64,000 nt of DNA. It comes from an uncultured Pelagibacteraceae bacterium. GTDB taxonomy: Bacteria; Pseudomonadota; Alphaproteobacteria; Pelagibacterales; Pelagibacteraceae. The position numbers were made by a program, and so were the translations under genes. A model generated the notes under the pieces. The model had not been told where the DNA came from and searched no databases. It was given only the letters and a program-made list of their open reading frames with translations. Shown here in pieces: positions 19,034 to 28,270 of this stretch. How positions within the stretch are numbered: position 1 is the stretch's first letter; each line of letters begins with the position of its first letter. The stretch lies in NCBI GenBank assembly GCA_902573295.1, contig CACGJB010000001.1, positions 62,001-126,000 of the forward strand. Reading direction: 5' to 3'.

Positions 19034-21808
19034 TTAATGGAGCATTCCCCAATTATCTCCAACATTAATATCGACAGTTAAAGGTGTAGAAAAAGAATGA
19101 TAATCACTTTCAGCTACACTAGTCATCTCTTTCTCAATTAGTTTAATCATTACTTTTTCATCTTTTTTTGGAATTTCAAAAATTAATTCATCATGAATTT
19201 GCAAGAGCATTTTTGAATTAGAATTTTTTTCCTCTGATAATTTCTTATCTAATCTTATCATAGCTAATCTCATTACTTCAGAAGCAGAACCTTGAATCGG
19301 TGCATTAATTGAGGCACGCTCTTGAAAATTTCTGACATTAAAGTTTTTGTCATTTATTCCATTAAAATGAGATCTTCTCCCAAAAATATTATTAACATAT
19401 CCACTTTTTCTACAAAATTTAATTGTATTATCCATATAAACTTTAATTTCTGGAAATTTAGCAAAATATGAATTCAAAAATTCTTCTGCTTCATAATTAG
19501 AAACATTTATTTGCTTAGCTAATCCATATTGCGAAATTCCATAAATAATTCCAAAATTAATAGCCTTAGCCTTTCGTCTGTGATCTTGATTAACTTTTTT
19601 AATATCAATATTAAATATTTGGCTAGCTGTTAAAGAGTGAATATCTTCTTTATTTTTAAAAGCTTTTTTAAGTTCTTTTACATCTGCCAGGTCTGCTAAA
19701 ATTCTCATCTCAATTTGATTATAATCTGCAGAAATTAATAGGTGCCCTTTTTTTGCAGTGAAAGCTTTTCTTATATCTTTTCCATCTTCTGATTTAATTG
19801 GTATATTTTGTAAGTTGGGATCACTAGATGCCAATCTTCCAGTCGTTGTAGCGGCAAGTAAAAACGAAGTGTGAACTCTTTTTGTATTTGGGTTTAAATG
19901 TTCGGGTAAAGCATCTGAATAAGTATTTTTTAATTTTGAAACTTGTCTCCAGTCTAAAATTAATTTTGGAAACTCATGGCCTTTGAAAGCTAAATCCTCT
20001 AAAACAGTTGCACTTGTGGCAAAACTTCCTTTTTTAGTTTTTTTTAATCCAGCTATTTTCAAGTCATTATAAATGATTTCACCTAATTGCTTTGGAGATG
20101 CAATATTGAACTCTTTTTTAGAAATTTTAAATACTTCTTTTTCAAGTTTTTTAATTTTTTTTTCAAATTTAGATGAAAGAGATTTTAAAAACTTACTATC
20201 AATTTCAACTCCCTCTATTTCCATAAATGCAAGAATTTTAATTAATGGCTTTTCAAAAATTTCATAAATATTAATCATTTTTTCTGATTTTAAATTTTTG
20301 ATAAATTTCTTGTATAATCTAAAAGTAACATCAGCATCTTCGGCAGCGTAATCTTTCGCTTTATCTAATTCAACCTCACTAAAATTAATTTCTTTCTTAC
20401 CTGTGCCTACCATCTCTTTAAAAGAAATAGTTTTATGCCCTAAATGAATTTCTGATAAAGTATCCATATTATGTCTATTTTTCCCCGCATCTAAGACATA
20501 AGACATCAGCATCGTATCTTCCATTGATGAAAGCGTTATTCCGCACTTATAAAGTACGATGAAATCAAATTTTATATTTTGACCTATTTTTTTTATACTA
20601 GGATCTTCTAATATTTTTTTTAATTTTTTAATTACTGCGTCTTTTTTAAGACACTTGGGTGACTTGTGTCCAACTGGTATGTAACATGCTTTTCCAATTT
20701 TAGAACAAAGAGAAATACCTACTAAATCTGCTTGATGAGGATCTAATGATGTCGTTTCCGTATCTACAGCAACTTCACCAACTTCTTCCGCCTCCTCTAT
20801 CCATTTATCAATTTCATCTAAGCTATTAATTAAGTAATAATTTTTGTTATTTATTCTTTGTTGTTTTTCTGTATTTTGAGTTTCAATCTTGTTACTTTCT
20901 AGTTCAGGTTCTCCATAAGCTGAAATTGCAGAGCTTAACAACCTGTTAAATTCCATTTCTCTTAAAAATTTATATAATTTATCTTTATCTATATTTTGCA
21001 ATTTAAATTCACTTAACTCTCTATTAACAGGAGAGTTATGATCTAATGTTACAAGTTTTTTACTTATTAATGCTTTATCCTTGTTCTCTATTAATGTTTC
21101 TCTTCTTTTATTTTGCTTAATCTCATGAGCAGATTTTAGTAAATTTTCTAAAGTGCCATATTTGTTAATTAGCTCTGCAGCTGTCTTAACACCTATCCCT
21201 GGAACACCAGGAACATTATCACTACTATCTCCTGCTAAAGATTGCACATCAATAACTTTTGAGGCATCTACTCCAAATTTTTTTAAGACATCATCATCAG
21301 TTATAAATTTGTTTTTCATGGGGTCAAAAATCCGAACCCCTTTTTTGTAAAGCTGCATTAAATCTTTATCTGATGAGACTATTGTAACCTTTGCACCTTT
21401 TTTAAGGATTTGATCAACATATGTGGCTATTAAATCATCTGCTTCATAATTAGGAAGGTCCACAGATGGTAAATTGAATGCTAGGACTGATTTTCTTATA
21501 TATTCAAATTGAGGGGCCAAATCATCAGGCGCCTCTGACCTATTAGCTTTGTAATCACTATAAATTTCATTTCTGAAAGTTTTTCTTGCTGAGTCGAATA
21601 TTACTGCAAAATGTGTTGGTTTTTGCAAGTTTTGATCAGATTTTGAGTCCTCTAATAATTTAAATAGCATGCTGCAAAAACCACTTACAGCACCTGTTGG
21701 AAGTCCATCACTTTTTCTAGTCAATGGAGGCAAAGCATAATAAGCTCTAAAAATATAACCAGAGCCATCAATCAAATAAAAATGATCTGTTCTTTGAATT
21801 TTATTCAT
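19034..21808 (-). CDS. polA: DNA polymerase I
   Basis: 924 aa; 5' nuclease domain, 3'-5' exo DTET motif, polymerase motifs SADYNQIEMRILA, KAINFGIIYG, QIHDELIFE. Confidence 0.97.
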   Translation of the reverse strand: MNKIQRTDHFYLIDGSGYIFRAYYALPPLTRKSDGLPTGAVSGFCSMLFKLLEDSKSDQNLQKPTHFAVIFDSARKTFRNEIYSDYKANRSEAPDDLAPQFEYIRKSVLAFNLPSVDLPNYEADDLIATYVDQILKKGAKVTIVSSDKDLMQLYKKGVRIFDPMKNKFITDDDVLKKFGVDASKVIDVQSLAGDSSDNVPGVPGIGVKTAAELINKYGTLENLLKSAHEIKQNKRRETLIENKDKALISKKLVTLDHNSPVNRELSEFKLQNIDKDKLYKFLREMEFNRLLSSAISAYGEPELESNKIETQNTEKQQRINNKNYYLINSLDEIDKWIEEAEEVGEVAVDTETTSLDPHQADLVGISLCSKIGKACYIPVGHKSPKCLKKDAVIKKLKKILEDPSIKKIGQNIKFDFIVLYKCGITLSSMEDTMLMSYVLDAGKNRHNMDTLSEIHLGHKTISFKEMVGTGKKEINFSEVELDKAKDYAAEDADVTFRLYKKFIKNLKSEKMINIYEIFEKPLIKILAFMEIEGVEIDSKFLKSLSSKFEKKIKKLEKEVFKISKKEFNIASPKQLGEIIYNDLKIAGLKKTKKGSFATSATVLEDLAFKGHEFPKLILDWRQVSKLKNTYSDALPEHLNPNTKRVHTSFLLAATTTGRLASSDPNLQNIPIKSEDGKDIRKAFTAKKGHLLISADYNQIEMRILADLADVKELKKAFKNKEDIHSLTASQIFNIDIKKVNQDHRRKAKAINFGIIYGISQYGLAKQINVSNYEAEEFLNSYFAKFPEIKVYMDNTIKFCRKSGYVNNIFGRRSHFNGINDKNFNVRNFQERASINAPIQGSASEVMRLAMIRLDKKLSEEKNSNSKMLLQIHDELIFEIPKKDEKVMIKLIEKEMTSVAESDYHSFSTPLTVDINVGDNWGMLH

Positions 21809-21922
21809 GAAGTAATATTAAATATTATAATGATAATATATTCTGTATATAAAAAAATTTACTTTCAATTATTATAACAATTATAAGTAGATTATTTTTT
21901 ATATTTTGAGTATTATTTAACA

Positions 21923-22474
21923 ATGGAATTAACAAAAAATCTCACTCAAGCTAAATTATTTAAATCTCTGGTTGTTATTGTTCTTGGTTCAATAGCGCTA
22001 ACTATATCAGCAAAGATCAAAATACCTTTCTATCCAGTTCCTATGACTATGCAAACATTTGTTGTATTATTTTTAGGAATAAGTTTAGGGCATAAAATTG
22101 CGCTAGTTACAATTGGTCTGTATCTAATTGAAGGAATTGCAGGACTTCCTGTATTTTCAAATTCTCCAGAAAAGGGTGTTGGAATAGTTTACTTTACAGG
22201 ACCAACTATGGGTTACTTAATTGGTTTTTTAACGGCTTGTTACTTAGCTTCTAAAATAAAGATTGATGATAATTTTTTTGTTGTATTATTTAAGTTAATT
22301 ATCGCAACTTCAACGATCTATATTTTGGGTCTAATTTGGCTTGGAACATTGATTGGATGGGATAAGCCAATTTTTGCTTTAGGCGCTAAACCATTTCTAT
22401 TAGCCGAGATTTTTAAAATTATGCTTTTAGCTCTTTTGACTAAGCAAATAATTAAAATTAAAAAATTTATCTAG
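21923..22474 (+). CDS. bioY: BioY family biotin transporter component
   Basis: 183 aa; IKIPFYPVPMTMQTFVVLFLG, GLYLIEGIAGLPVF, GPTMGYLIGF. Confidence 0.92.
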   Translation: MELTKNLTQAKLFKSLVVIVLGSIALTISAKIKIPFYPVPMTMQTFVVLFLGISLGHKIALVTIGLYLIEGIAGLPVFSNSPEKGVGIVYFTGPTMGYLIGFLTACYLASKIKIDDNFFVVLFKLIIATSTIYILGLIWLGTLIGWDKPIFALGAKPFLLAEIFKIMLLALLTKQIIKIKKFI

Positions 22475-23030
22475 GTGATCTTTTGGAAAGAATTCTTTGA
22501 AGAGTTCTTCTGTGCATCTTAAGTCTTCTAGCTGTTTCTGAAACATTCCTATTACATAGCTCGAAAACTCTATGTATATGTTCCCACTTAACTCTGTCAG
22601 CAGACATTGGGTTTTCTGGTGGGGCTGCTTTTTTTGCAGGATCTGCCAATAATGCTTTCTCTACATCTTCTGCATCAGCAGGTTTAGCTAAGTAATCTAT
22701 AGCACCTTCTTTGATTGCAGCTACTGCCGTTGGAATATTTCCATAACCAGTTAACATGATAATCCTGCTATCACTATTTGAAGACTGAATTTCTTTTACA
22801 ACCTCAAGCCCATTACCATCCGCAAGTCTTAAGTCTACAACTGCAAAACCAGGTTTTTTAGTTTTTACAGATTCAACTCCCTTTTGCACACTTTCAGCTT
22901 GAAAAACTTCAAACCCTTTTTTTTCCATTGCTCTAGCTAATCTTTCACGGAAAGGATTGTCATCATCAACTATAAGTAATGATTTATTCTCAAAATCGCT
23001 TAAATTTTGTAGTTTTGCTTCTTCTTTCAT
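22467..23030 (-). CDS. regA: response regulator, RegA/ActR/PrrA type
   Basis: Receiver LLIVDDDNPFRERLARAMEKKGFEV plus Fis-like HTH RVKWEHIHRVFELCNRNVSETARRLKMHRRTLQRILSKRSPR. Start set at internal Met (MKEEAKL). Confidence 0.88.
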   Translation of the reverse strand: MKEEAKLQNLSDFENKSLLIVDDDNPFRERLARAMEKKGFEVFQAESVQKGVESVKTKKPGFAVVDLRLADGNGLEVVKEIQSSNSDSRIIMLTGYGNIPTAVAAIKEGAIDYLAKPADAEDVEKALLADPAKKAAPPENPMSADRVKWEHIHRVFELCNRNVSETARRLKMHRRTLQRILSKRSPR

Positions 23031-23073
23031 TTCACATATATGGGAACTCAACAGAATATTGCAATACACGAAA

Positions 23074-23092
23074 TTGGGGCATTTGTGCCCAA
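23074..23092 (+). ncRNA. hairpin in ornithine decarboxylase leader; candidate speF-type leader element
   Basis: TTGGG(G)CA-TTTG-TGCCCAA, 7-bp stem with one bulged G, about 105 nt upstream of the ODC ATG. Assignment to the alphaproteobacterial speF motif (upstream of ODC genes) is by context only. Confidence 0.35.
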
Positions 23093-23197
23093 AATTATTT
23101 GCTTTACATTAGTGTTGTTTTCTTTATATGCGACAAAATATGAAAGTTTTTTTTTAAAAGACTTTTTTTTATTAAATTTTTTTTGGAGGCATTTAAA

Positions 23198-24382
23198 ATG
23201 CAAAAATTTAAATCAGTTGAGGAATTAGTTAATCAGCTGAAACCTGAAAAACCAGTTTACTGTATAAGAAAGAATTCCATTAAATCTGCTGTTAAATTTT
23301 TCCTAAATAAATTTCCAGGAAAAATTTTATATGCAGTTAAAACTAATCCACACTCTGAGGTAATCAAAACAATCATTGAAAGTGGAGTTGAGCAATTTGA
23401 TGTTGCTTCAATTGAGGAAATTAAAAATATTAGAACTTTTAGTAATACAGCAAAATGCTCTTATATGCATACTGTTAAAAGCAGAGAAAGTATAAAAGAA
23501 GCATATTTTAATTATGGTGTAAAAACTTTTTCATTGGATACTAAAGATGAACTGATTAAAATAATTGAAAGTACAAATAAAGCTAAAGATTTAGAATTAT
23601 TTGTAAGAGTTGCTGTTTCAAATGAACATGCAGAAATTGATTTATCAAAAAAATTTGGTGCTTTAACATCTGAAGCTATAGGTTTGTTAAGACTTGTAAA
23701 ACAACATGCTAAAAAAATTGGTTTGAGTTTTCATGTTGGTTCACAATGTATGCATCCAATTTCTTATGCGAAAGGAATTAGTGAAATTGGAAATATAATT
23801 AAAAAGACAAAAATTATTCCAGATTATATTAATTTAGGTGGAGGTTTCCCTACAATCTATCCTGACTTAATTCCACAATCTTTAGATAGTTATTTTAATG
23901 AAATAAATAAGAGTTTAGAAAACTTAAAGCTTGAAAAACTTCCAGAAATTATTTGTGAACCTGGCAGAGCTATTGTTGCAGAAAGTGGCTCAACAATTGT
24001 GAGGATTAATTTAAGAAAAAAACAAAAGCTTTATATTAATGATGGTACCTATGGTACTCTTTTTGATGCAGGTACACCAAACATAGTTTTTCCATCTAGA
24101 ATGATTAAAGAAAATTCTAACAAAATAATTTCAAAAAAATTAACTGCTTTTGATTTCTTTGGACCTACATGTGATAGTATGGACTATATGAAAGGTCCTT
24201 TTTTGCTTCCAAATAATATTAAAGAAAATGATTATATTGAACTTGGTCAACTTGGGGCATACGGATTGACATTTAGAACTCAATTTAATGGTTATTACTC
24301 GAATGAAATTTACGAAGTTGAGGATAATCCAATAATGACAATGTATGATAAAGACATTAACAAAGCTCACATGGTAGCTTAA
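23198..24382 (+). CDS. ornithine decarboxylase (group IV, alanine-racemase fold)
   Basis: ILYAVKTNPHSEVIKTIIESGVEQFDVAS PLP-Lys region, FHVGSQC, GGGFPTIYP, CEPGRAIVAESG, FGPTCDSMD. GGAGG RBS precedes ATG at 23198; the ORF-track start at 23183 is probably too early. Confidence 0.9.
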   Translation: MQKFKSVEELVNQLKPEKPVYCIRKNSIKSAVKFFLNKFPGKILYAVKTNPHSEVIKTIIESGVEQFDVASIEEIKNIRTFSNTAKCSYMHTVKSRESIKEAYFNYGVKTFSLDTKDELIKIIESTNKAKDLELFVRVAVSNEHAEIDLSKKFGALTSEAIGLLRLVKQHAKKIGLSFHVGSQCMHPISYAKGISEIGNIIKKTKIIPDYINLGGGFPTIYPDLIPQSLDSYFNEINKSLENLKLEKLPEIICEPGRAIVAESGSTIVRINLRKKQKLYINDGTYGTLFDAGTPNIVFPSRMIKENSNKIISKKLTAFDFFGPTCDSMDYMKGPFLLPNNIKENDYIELGQLGAYGLTFRTQFNGYYSNEIYEVEDNPIMTMYDKDINKAHMVA

Positions 24383-25422
24383 TGTCAGGTCAAAAAAATC
24401 CAGGTCACAACAGTAAAAGAGATTTCTTAAAAAATCCTGTTGAACACATTGATATAACTTCTTTTGATAGTAGAAAAATTATATCCTCAATGGAAAAAAT
24501 GTCATTTGTTTCTAGAGAAACTGCAAATGCTGCTAATATTTATAACGAGATGCTTAAAGATAAAGATTGTACAATTTTCCTTACTTTAGCAGGCTCTACT
24601 TCGGCAGCTGGATGTATGAATATTTATAAAGATTTAGTTAAATATAATATGGTAGATGCAATTGTTGCAACTGGCGCCTCAATAGTAGATATGGATTTTT
24701 TCGAAGCTCTTGGTTTCAAACATTATCAAGGCTCACAATTTCAAGATGATACTGAGTTGAGGAACAACTATATAGATAGAATTTATGATACTTATATAGA
24801 TGAAGAAGAGCTTCAAATGTGTGATAAAATAATATGTGAAATCGCAAATAACTTAGAAGCGAGAAGCTATACTTCAAGAGAGTTCATTTATGAAATGGGA
24901 AAATATTTAAAAATTAACTCAAAGAAAAAAGACTCTTTAATTGAAACCGCTTTTGACAACAACGTTCCTATTTTCTGCCCTGCTTTTACTGATTCGAGTG
25001 CAGGATTTGGGTTAGTTATACATCAAGAACAAAATCCAAAAAAACATATGACAATAGACTCGGTTAGAGAATTTAGAGAACTAACAGAAATTAAAATCAA
25101 ATCTAAAGGTTCTGGATTATTTATGATTGGTGGTGGTGTGCCAAAAAACTTTATTCAAGATACTGTTATTTGTGCTGAACTCTTAGGAAAAGATGTGGAC
25201 ATGCATAAATATGCTATTCAAATTACTGTTGCTGATAGTAGAGACGGTGCATGTAGCAGCTCCACATTAAAAGAAGCTAGTTCGTGGGGAAAAGTAGATA
25301 TTACGAAAGAACAAATGGTGTTTGCAGAAGCAACTAGTGTTTTACCATTAATTGCTAGTGATGCTTATCATAAAGGTGAGTGGAAACATAGAACAAGAAA
25401 AAACTTTACAAAAATTTTTTAA
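24382..25422 (+). CDS. deoxyhypusine synthase-like protein (predicted polyamine aminobutyltransferase)
   Basis: 346 aa; NAD-binding DHS fold motifs (LTLAGSTSAAG, DAIVATGAS, FMIGGGVPKNFI) and EASSWGKV matching the DHS catalytic-Lys motif EAVSWGKI. Confidence 0.85.
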   Translation: MSGQKNPGHNSKRDFLKNPVEHIDITSFDSRKIISSMEKMSFVSRETANAANIYNEMLKDKDCTIFLTLAGSTSAAGCMNIYKDLVKYNMVDAIVATGASIVDMDFFEALGFKHYQGSQFQDDTELRNNYIDRIYDTYIDEEELQMCDKIICEIANNLEARSYTSREFIYEMGKYLKINSKKKDSLIETAFDNNVPIFCPAFTDSSAGFGLVIHQEQNPKKHMTIDSVREFRELTEIKIKSKGSGLFMIGGGVPKNFIQDTVICAELLGKDVDMHKYAIQITVADSRDGACSSSTLKEASSWGKVDITKEQMVFAEATSVLPLIASDAYHKGEWKHRTRKNFTKIF

Positions 25423-25427
25423 TAAAA

Positions 25428-26303
25428 TTGAAATATCTCTCAAATAAAAACGGATTTTTAGGAATTGATAATAAATTTAACTTTAAAGAAAAAGCTGTAA
25501 TTGTTCCATTTGGTTTAGAAAAAACTGTCAGTTATGGAGGAGGAACAAGAAATGGGCCTAAAGAAATCATAAAAGCATCTCATCAAGTTGAATTATATGA
25601 TGAAGAACTTAATTGCGAACCTTATAAAAAAATTGGTATTAAAACTTTAAAACCATTTAAAATTGATAAAAATATTAAAAAAGCACTTAATAAAATCTCA
25701 AATATTAATAAAGAAATTTTAGATAAAAAACTTTTCCCAATGACTTTAGGTGGAGAACATTCAATAACTCCTGGATGTATTGTTCCTTTTACTAAAAAAT
25801 ATAAAAATATTTGCCTCTTGCATTTTGATGCTCATGCAGATTTGCGTCAAAGTTATAATGGAGAAAAATTTTCACATGCCTCAGCAATTAGAAGGTGTCT
25901 AGATTATAAAAATGTTTCTTTAATTTCATTTGGAATAAGAAACATCTCGGAAAGTGAAATCCCATTTTTAAAAAAAAATTCTTCAAGAATAAATATTTTT
26001 TGGGCAAAAGATAAAAAAAAATGGAATTTGTCTAAATTTAAAAAACTAATTAAAAACAAAACTGTTTATCTAACATTTGATGTAGATGGACTAGATTCAA
26101 GTATTATGCCTGCAACAGGTACACCTGAACCAGGAGGACTTTTGTGGGACGAAACATTAGATATAATAAGAATTGCAGCTAAAAACTCAAAAATTGTTGG
26201 TGCAGATGTTAATGAACTATCTCCAATTAAAGGATTTAATTCTTATAATTTTCTTGTTGCAAAATTAGCTTATAAAATTTTGTCTTATAAATTTTTATAT
26301 TAA
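25428..26303 (+). CDS. speB: agmatinase/ureohydrolase family protein
   Basis: VSYGGGTRNGPKEI, GGEHSIT, HFDAHADLR, TFDVDGLDSSIMPATGTPEPGG (Mn ligands retained); TTG start. Confidence 0.82.
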   Translation: MKYLSNKNGFLGIDNKFNFKEKAVIVPFGLEKTVSYGGGTRNGPKEIIKASHQVELYDEELNCEPYKKIGIKTLKPFKIDKNIKKALNKISNINKEILDKKLFPMTLGGEHSITPGCIVPFTKKYKNICLLHFDAHADLRQSYNGEKFSHASAIRRCLDYKNVSLISFGIRNISESEIPFLKKNSSRINIFWAKDKKKWNLSKFKKLIKNKTVYLTFDVDGLDSSIMPATGTPEPGGLLWDETLDIIRIAAKNSKIVGADVNELSPIKGFNSYNFLVAKLAYKILSYKFLY

Positions 26304-26854
26304 ACTTTAATTGGTTTAATAATTTTCAATAACATTCTAAATGGTATCAACATTATTAGAGCAACTAAAATTTTTACCGCTAAATCTCCAAGAGATAAAG
26401 TAAACCAAGGTACTCCTGTTGCATAAAATGCTATTGAGAAAAATAAAAATGTGTCGACTGTTGATCCAATCAAAGATGAAGTAAGTGGGGCCACAAACCA
26501 CTCTTTTTTTCTTAATCGATCAAAAATTTGAATGTCTAACAATTGAGCAGTGATAAAAGCTACCCCTGATCCTATTGCAATTCTAACAGAGATTAAATCT
26601 GCAAAATCAGTTGAGAATAACAATGTAAATATTATTCCTATTAAAAATCCCAAATATACAATTTGCCTTGCTAATAGTTTTCCATACGACCTATTCGCTA
26701 AATCGGTTATTAAAAAAGCTATTGGGTAACTAAAAGCGCCATAAGTTAAAATCTCATTTAATCCAAAATAGTTTATTGGAAACTGAACTAAATAATTAGA
26801 AGATAGTACGACAATCCCCATCATTATAGACAGGGTGATAAATAATTTGTTCAT
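26300..26854 (-). CDS. yhhQ: YhhQ/VUT-family queuosine-precursor transporter
   Basis: 184 aa; SYPIAFLITDLANRSYGKLLARQIVYLGF, IRIAIGSGVAFITAQLLDIQIFDRLR. Confidence 0.85.
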   Translation of the reverse strand: MNKLFITLSIMMGIVVLSSNYLVQFPINYFGLNEILTYGAFSYPIAFLITDLANRSYGKLLARQIVYLGFLIGIIFTLLFSTDFADLISVRIAIGSGVAFITAQLLDIQIFDRLRKKEWFVAPLTSSLIGSTVDTFLFFSIAFYATGVPWFTLSLGDLAVKILVALIMLIPFRMLLKIIKPIKV

Positions 26855-27165
26855 TAAGCTGATTTAGCTACGGGTTTTTTTTTAAAAGGGGATTTAATTA
26901 AAACTACTTTTTTTAACTTTTTTAATCTAGGAGATAAATTTTTATTTTTTACAGTTTTTAAATATTCATCAAAACTACCTTTTTTATCAACTGACCTTAC
27001 ACCTGAATTACTTACAGTAAGTTTTAAACTTCTTCCAGTAAGCTCACTTGTAAACTTTACTTTTTTAAGATTAGGTAAAAATCTTCTTTTAGTCTTGTTG
27101 TTAGCATGACTAACATTATGACCTTTCATAGGAATTTTACCGGTAAGTTCGCATTTTTTTGACAT
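26854..27165 (-). CDS. rpmB: 50S ribosomal protein L28
   Basis: [33 protein letters not shown]; start corrected to 27165 from the longer ORF. Confidence 0.95.
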   Translation of the reverse strand: MSKKCELTGKIPMKGHNVSHANNKTKRRFLPNLKKVKFTSELTGRSLKLTVSNSGVRSVDKKGSFDEYLKTVKNKNLSPRLKKLKKVVLIKSPFKKKPVAKSA

Positions 27166-27217
27166 AATAACAATGCCTATATAAGGGGAGATATTGAAGG
27201 CGTCAAGTTTAATACAT

Positions 27218-28270
27218 TTAAGAAACAGTTTTATTTCCAACAATTTCTGTGAAATTTTTGACACCATCTCTTATTAGTAATTCTTTTAGGTCTTTTTTAA
27301 TTATACCAGCAATATTAGGTCCTTGAAATACCATACCGGTATATAACTGAACATAATCTGCTCCTAATAAAAACTTATCATAAGCTGCTTTACCAGAGTC
27401 AACACCACCTACTCCAATTATTTTAATTTTACCTTTAATTAAATTGTAGAATTTACTTATTAAAAGATTTGATTTTTTTTCAATAGGTTTTCCAGATAAA
27501 CCACCTTTTTGATGCCTCTGTATATTTTGAAGTGTTTCCCGAGAAGCTTCAGATGTATTTGAAATTATTATTGCGCTTATTCCATTTTCTAAAAGTATTT
27601 CTGAAATTAAGTCAATTTGATTTTCATTTATATCTGGTGAAATCTTTACAGCTATAGGAATTTCAGTTTTTAATTTTTTTTTTTTTTCTGAGACAGATTT
27701 CAATAACTCTTTTAATTTATTCTCTTCATGAAAATTTCTAAGATTTTCAGTATTTGGTGAAGAAATATTAATTGTAATATAATCCGCAACCTCAGAAAAT
27801 TTTTCTAATCCAATTAAATAATCATTCAATCTATCATTTGAATCTTTATTTGGACCTACATTTATACCTAGTAAACCCAGTTTTTTGTTAGATTTTATTC
27901 TGTTTAATATTGTATCTGATCCATGATTGTTAAAACCCAACCTATTAATTAATGCTTGATCTTCTACCAATCTAAATACTCTTGGTTTTTCATTTCCATA
28001 TTGTTTTAATGGTGTAACCGTACCTACTTCAACAAATCCAAAACCCAATTTAAATAAAGGGTTGTATACCTCTGCATTCTTGTCAAAACCTGCTGCTATT
28101 CCGATAGGATTATCAAGATCTTGATTAAATAATTTGGTTTTTAAAAGGGGATCATTTTTGTTTTCATCAAATATATTTGAAACTAAATTGAGTTTAAGAG
28201 ATTGAATTGCTAAAAAATGTGCTCTTTCAGGATCTATTTTAAATATTAAAGATCTTAAATTTGAATACAT
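27218..28270 (-). CDS. pyrD: dihydroorotate dehydrogenase (quinone)
   Basis: [70 protein letters not shown]. Confidence 0.96.
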   Translation of the reverse strand: MYSNLRSLIFKIDPERAHFLAIQSLKLNLVSNIFDENKNDPLLKTKLFNQDLDNPIGIAAGFDKNAEVYNPLFKLGFGFVEVGTVTPLKQYGNEKPRVFRLVEDQALINRLGFNNHGSDTILNRIKSNKKLGLLGINVGPNKDSNDRLNDYLIGLEKFSEVADYITINISSPNTENLRNFHEENKLKELLKSVSEKKKKLKTEIPIAVKISPDINENQIDLISEILLENGISAIIISNTSEASRETLQNIQRHQKGGLSGKPIEKKSNLLISKFYNLIKGKIKIIGVGGVDSGKAAYDKFLLGADYVQLYTGMVFQGPNIAGIIKKDLKELLIRDGVKNFTEIVGNKTVS

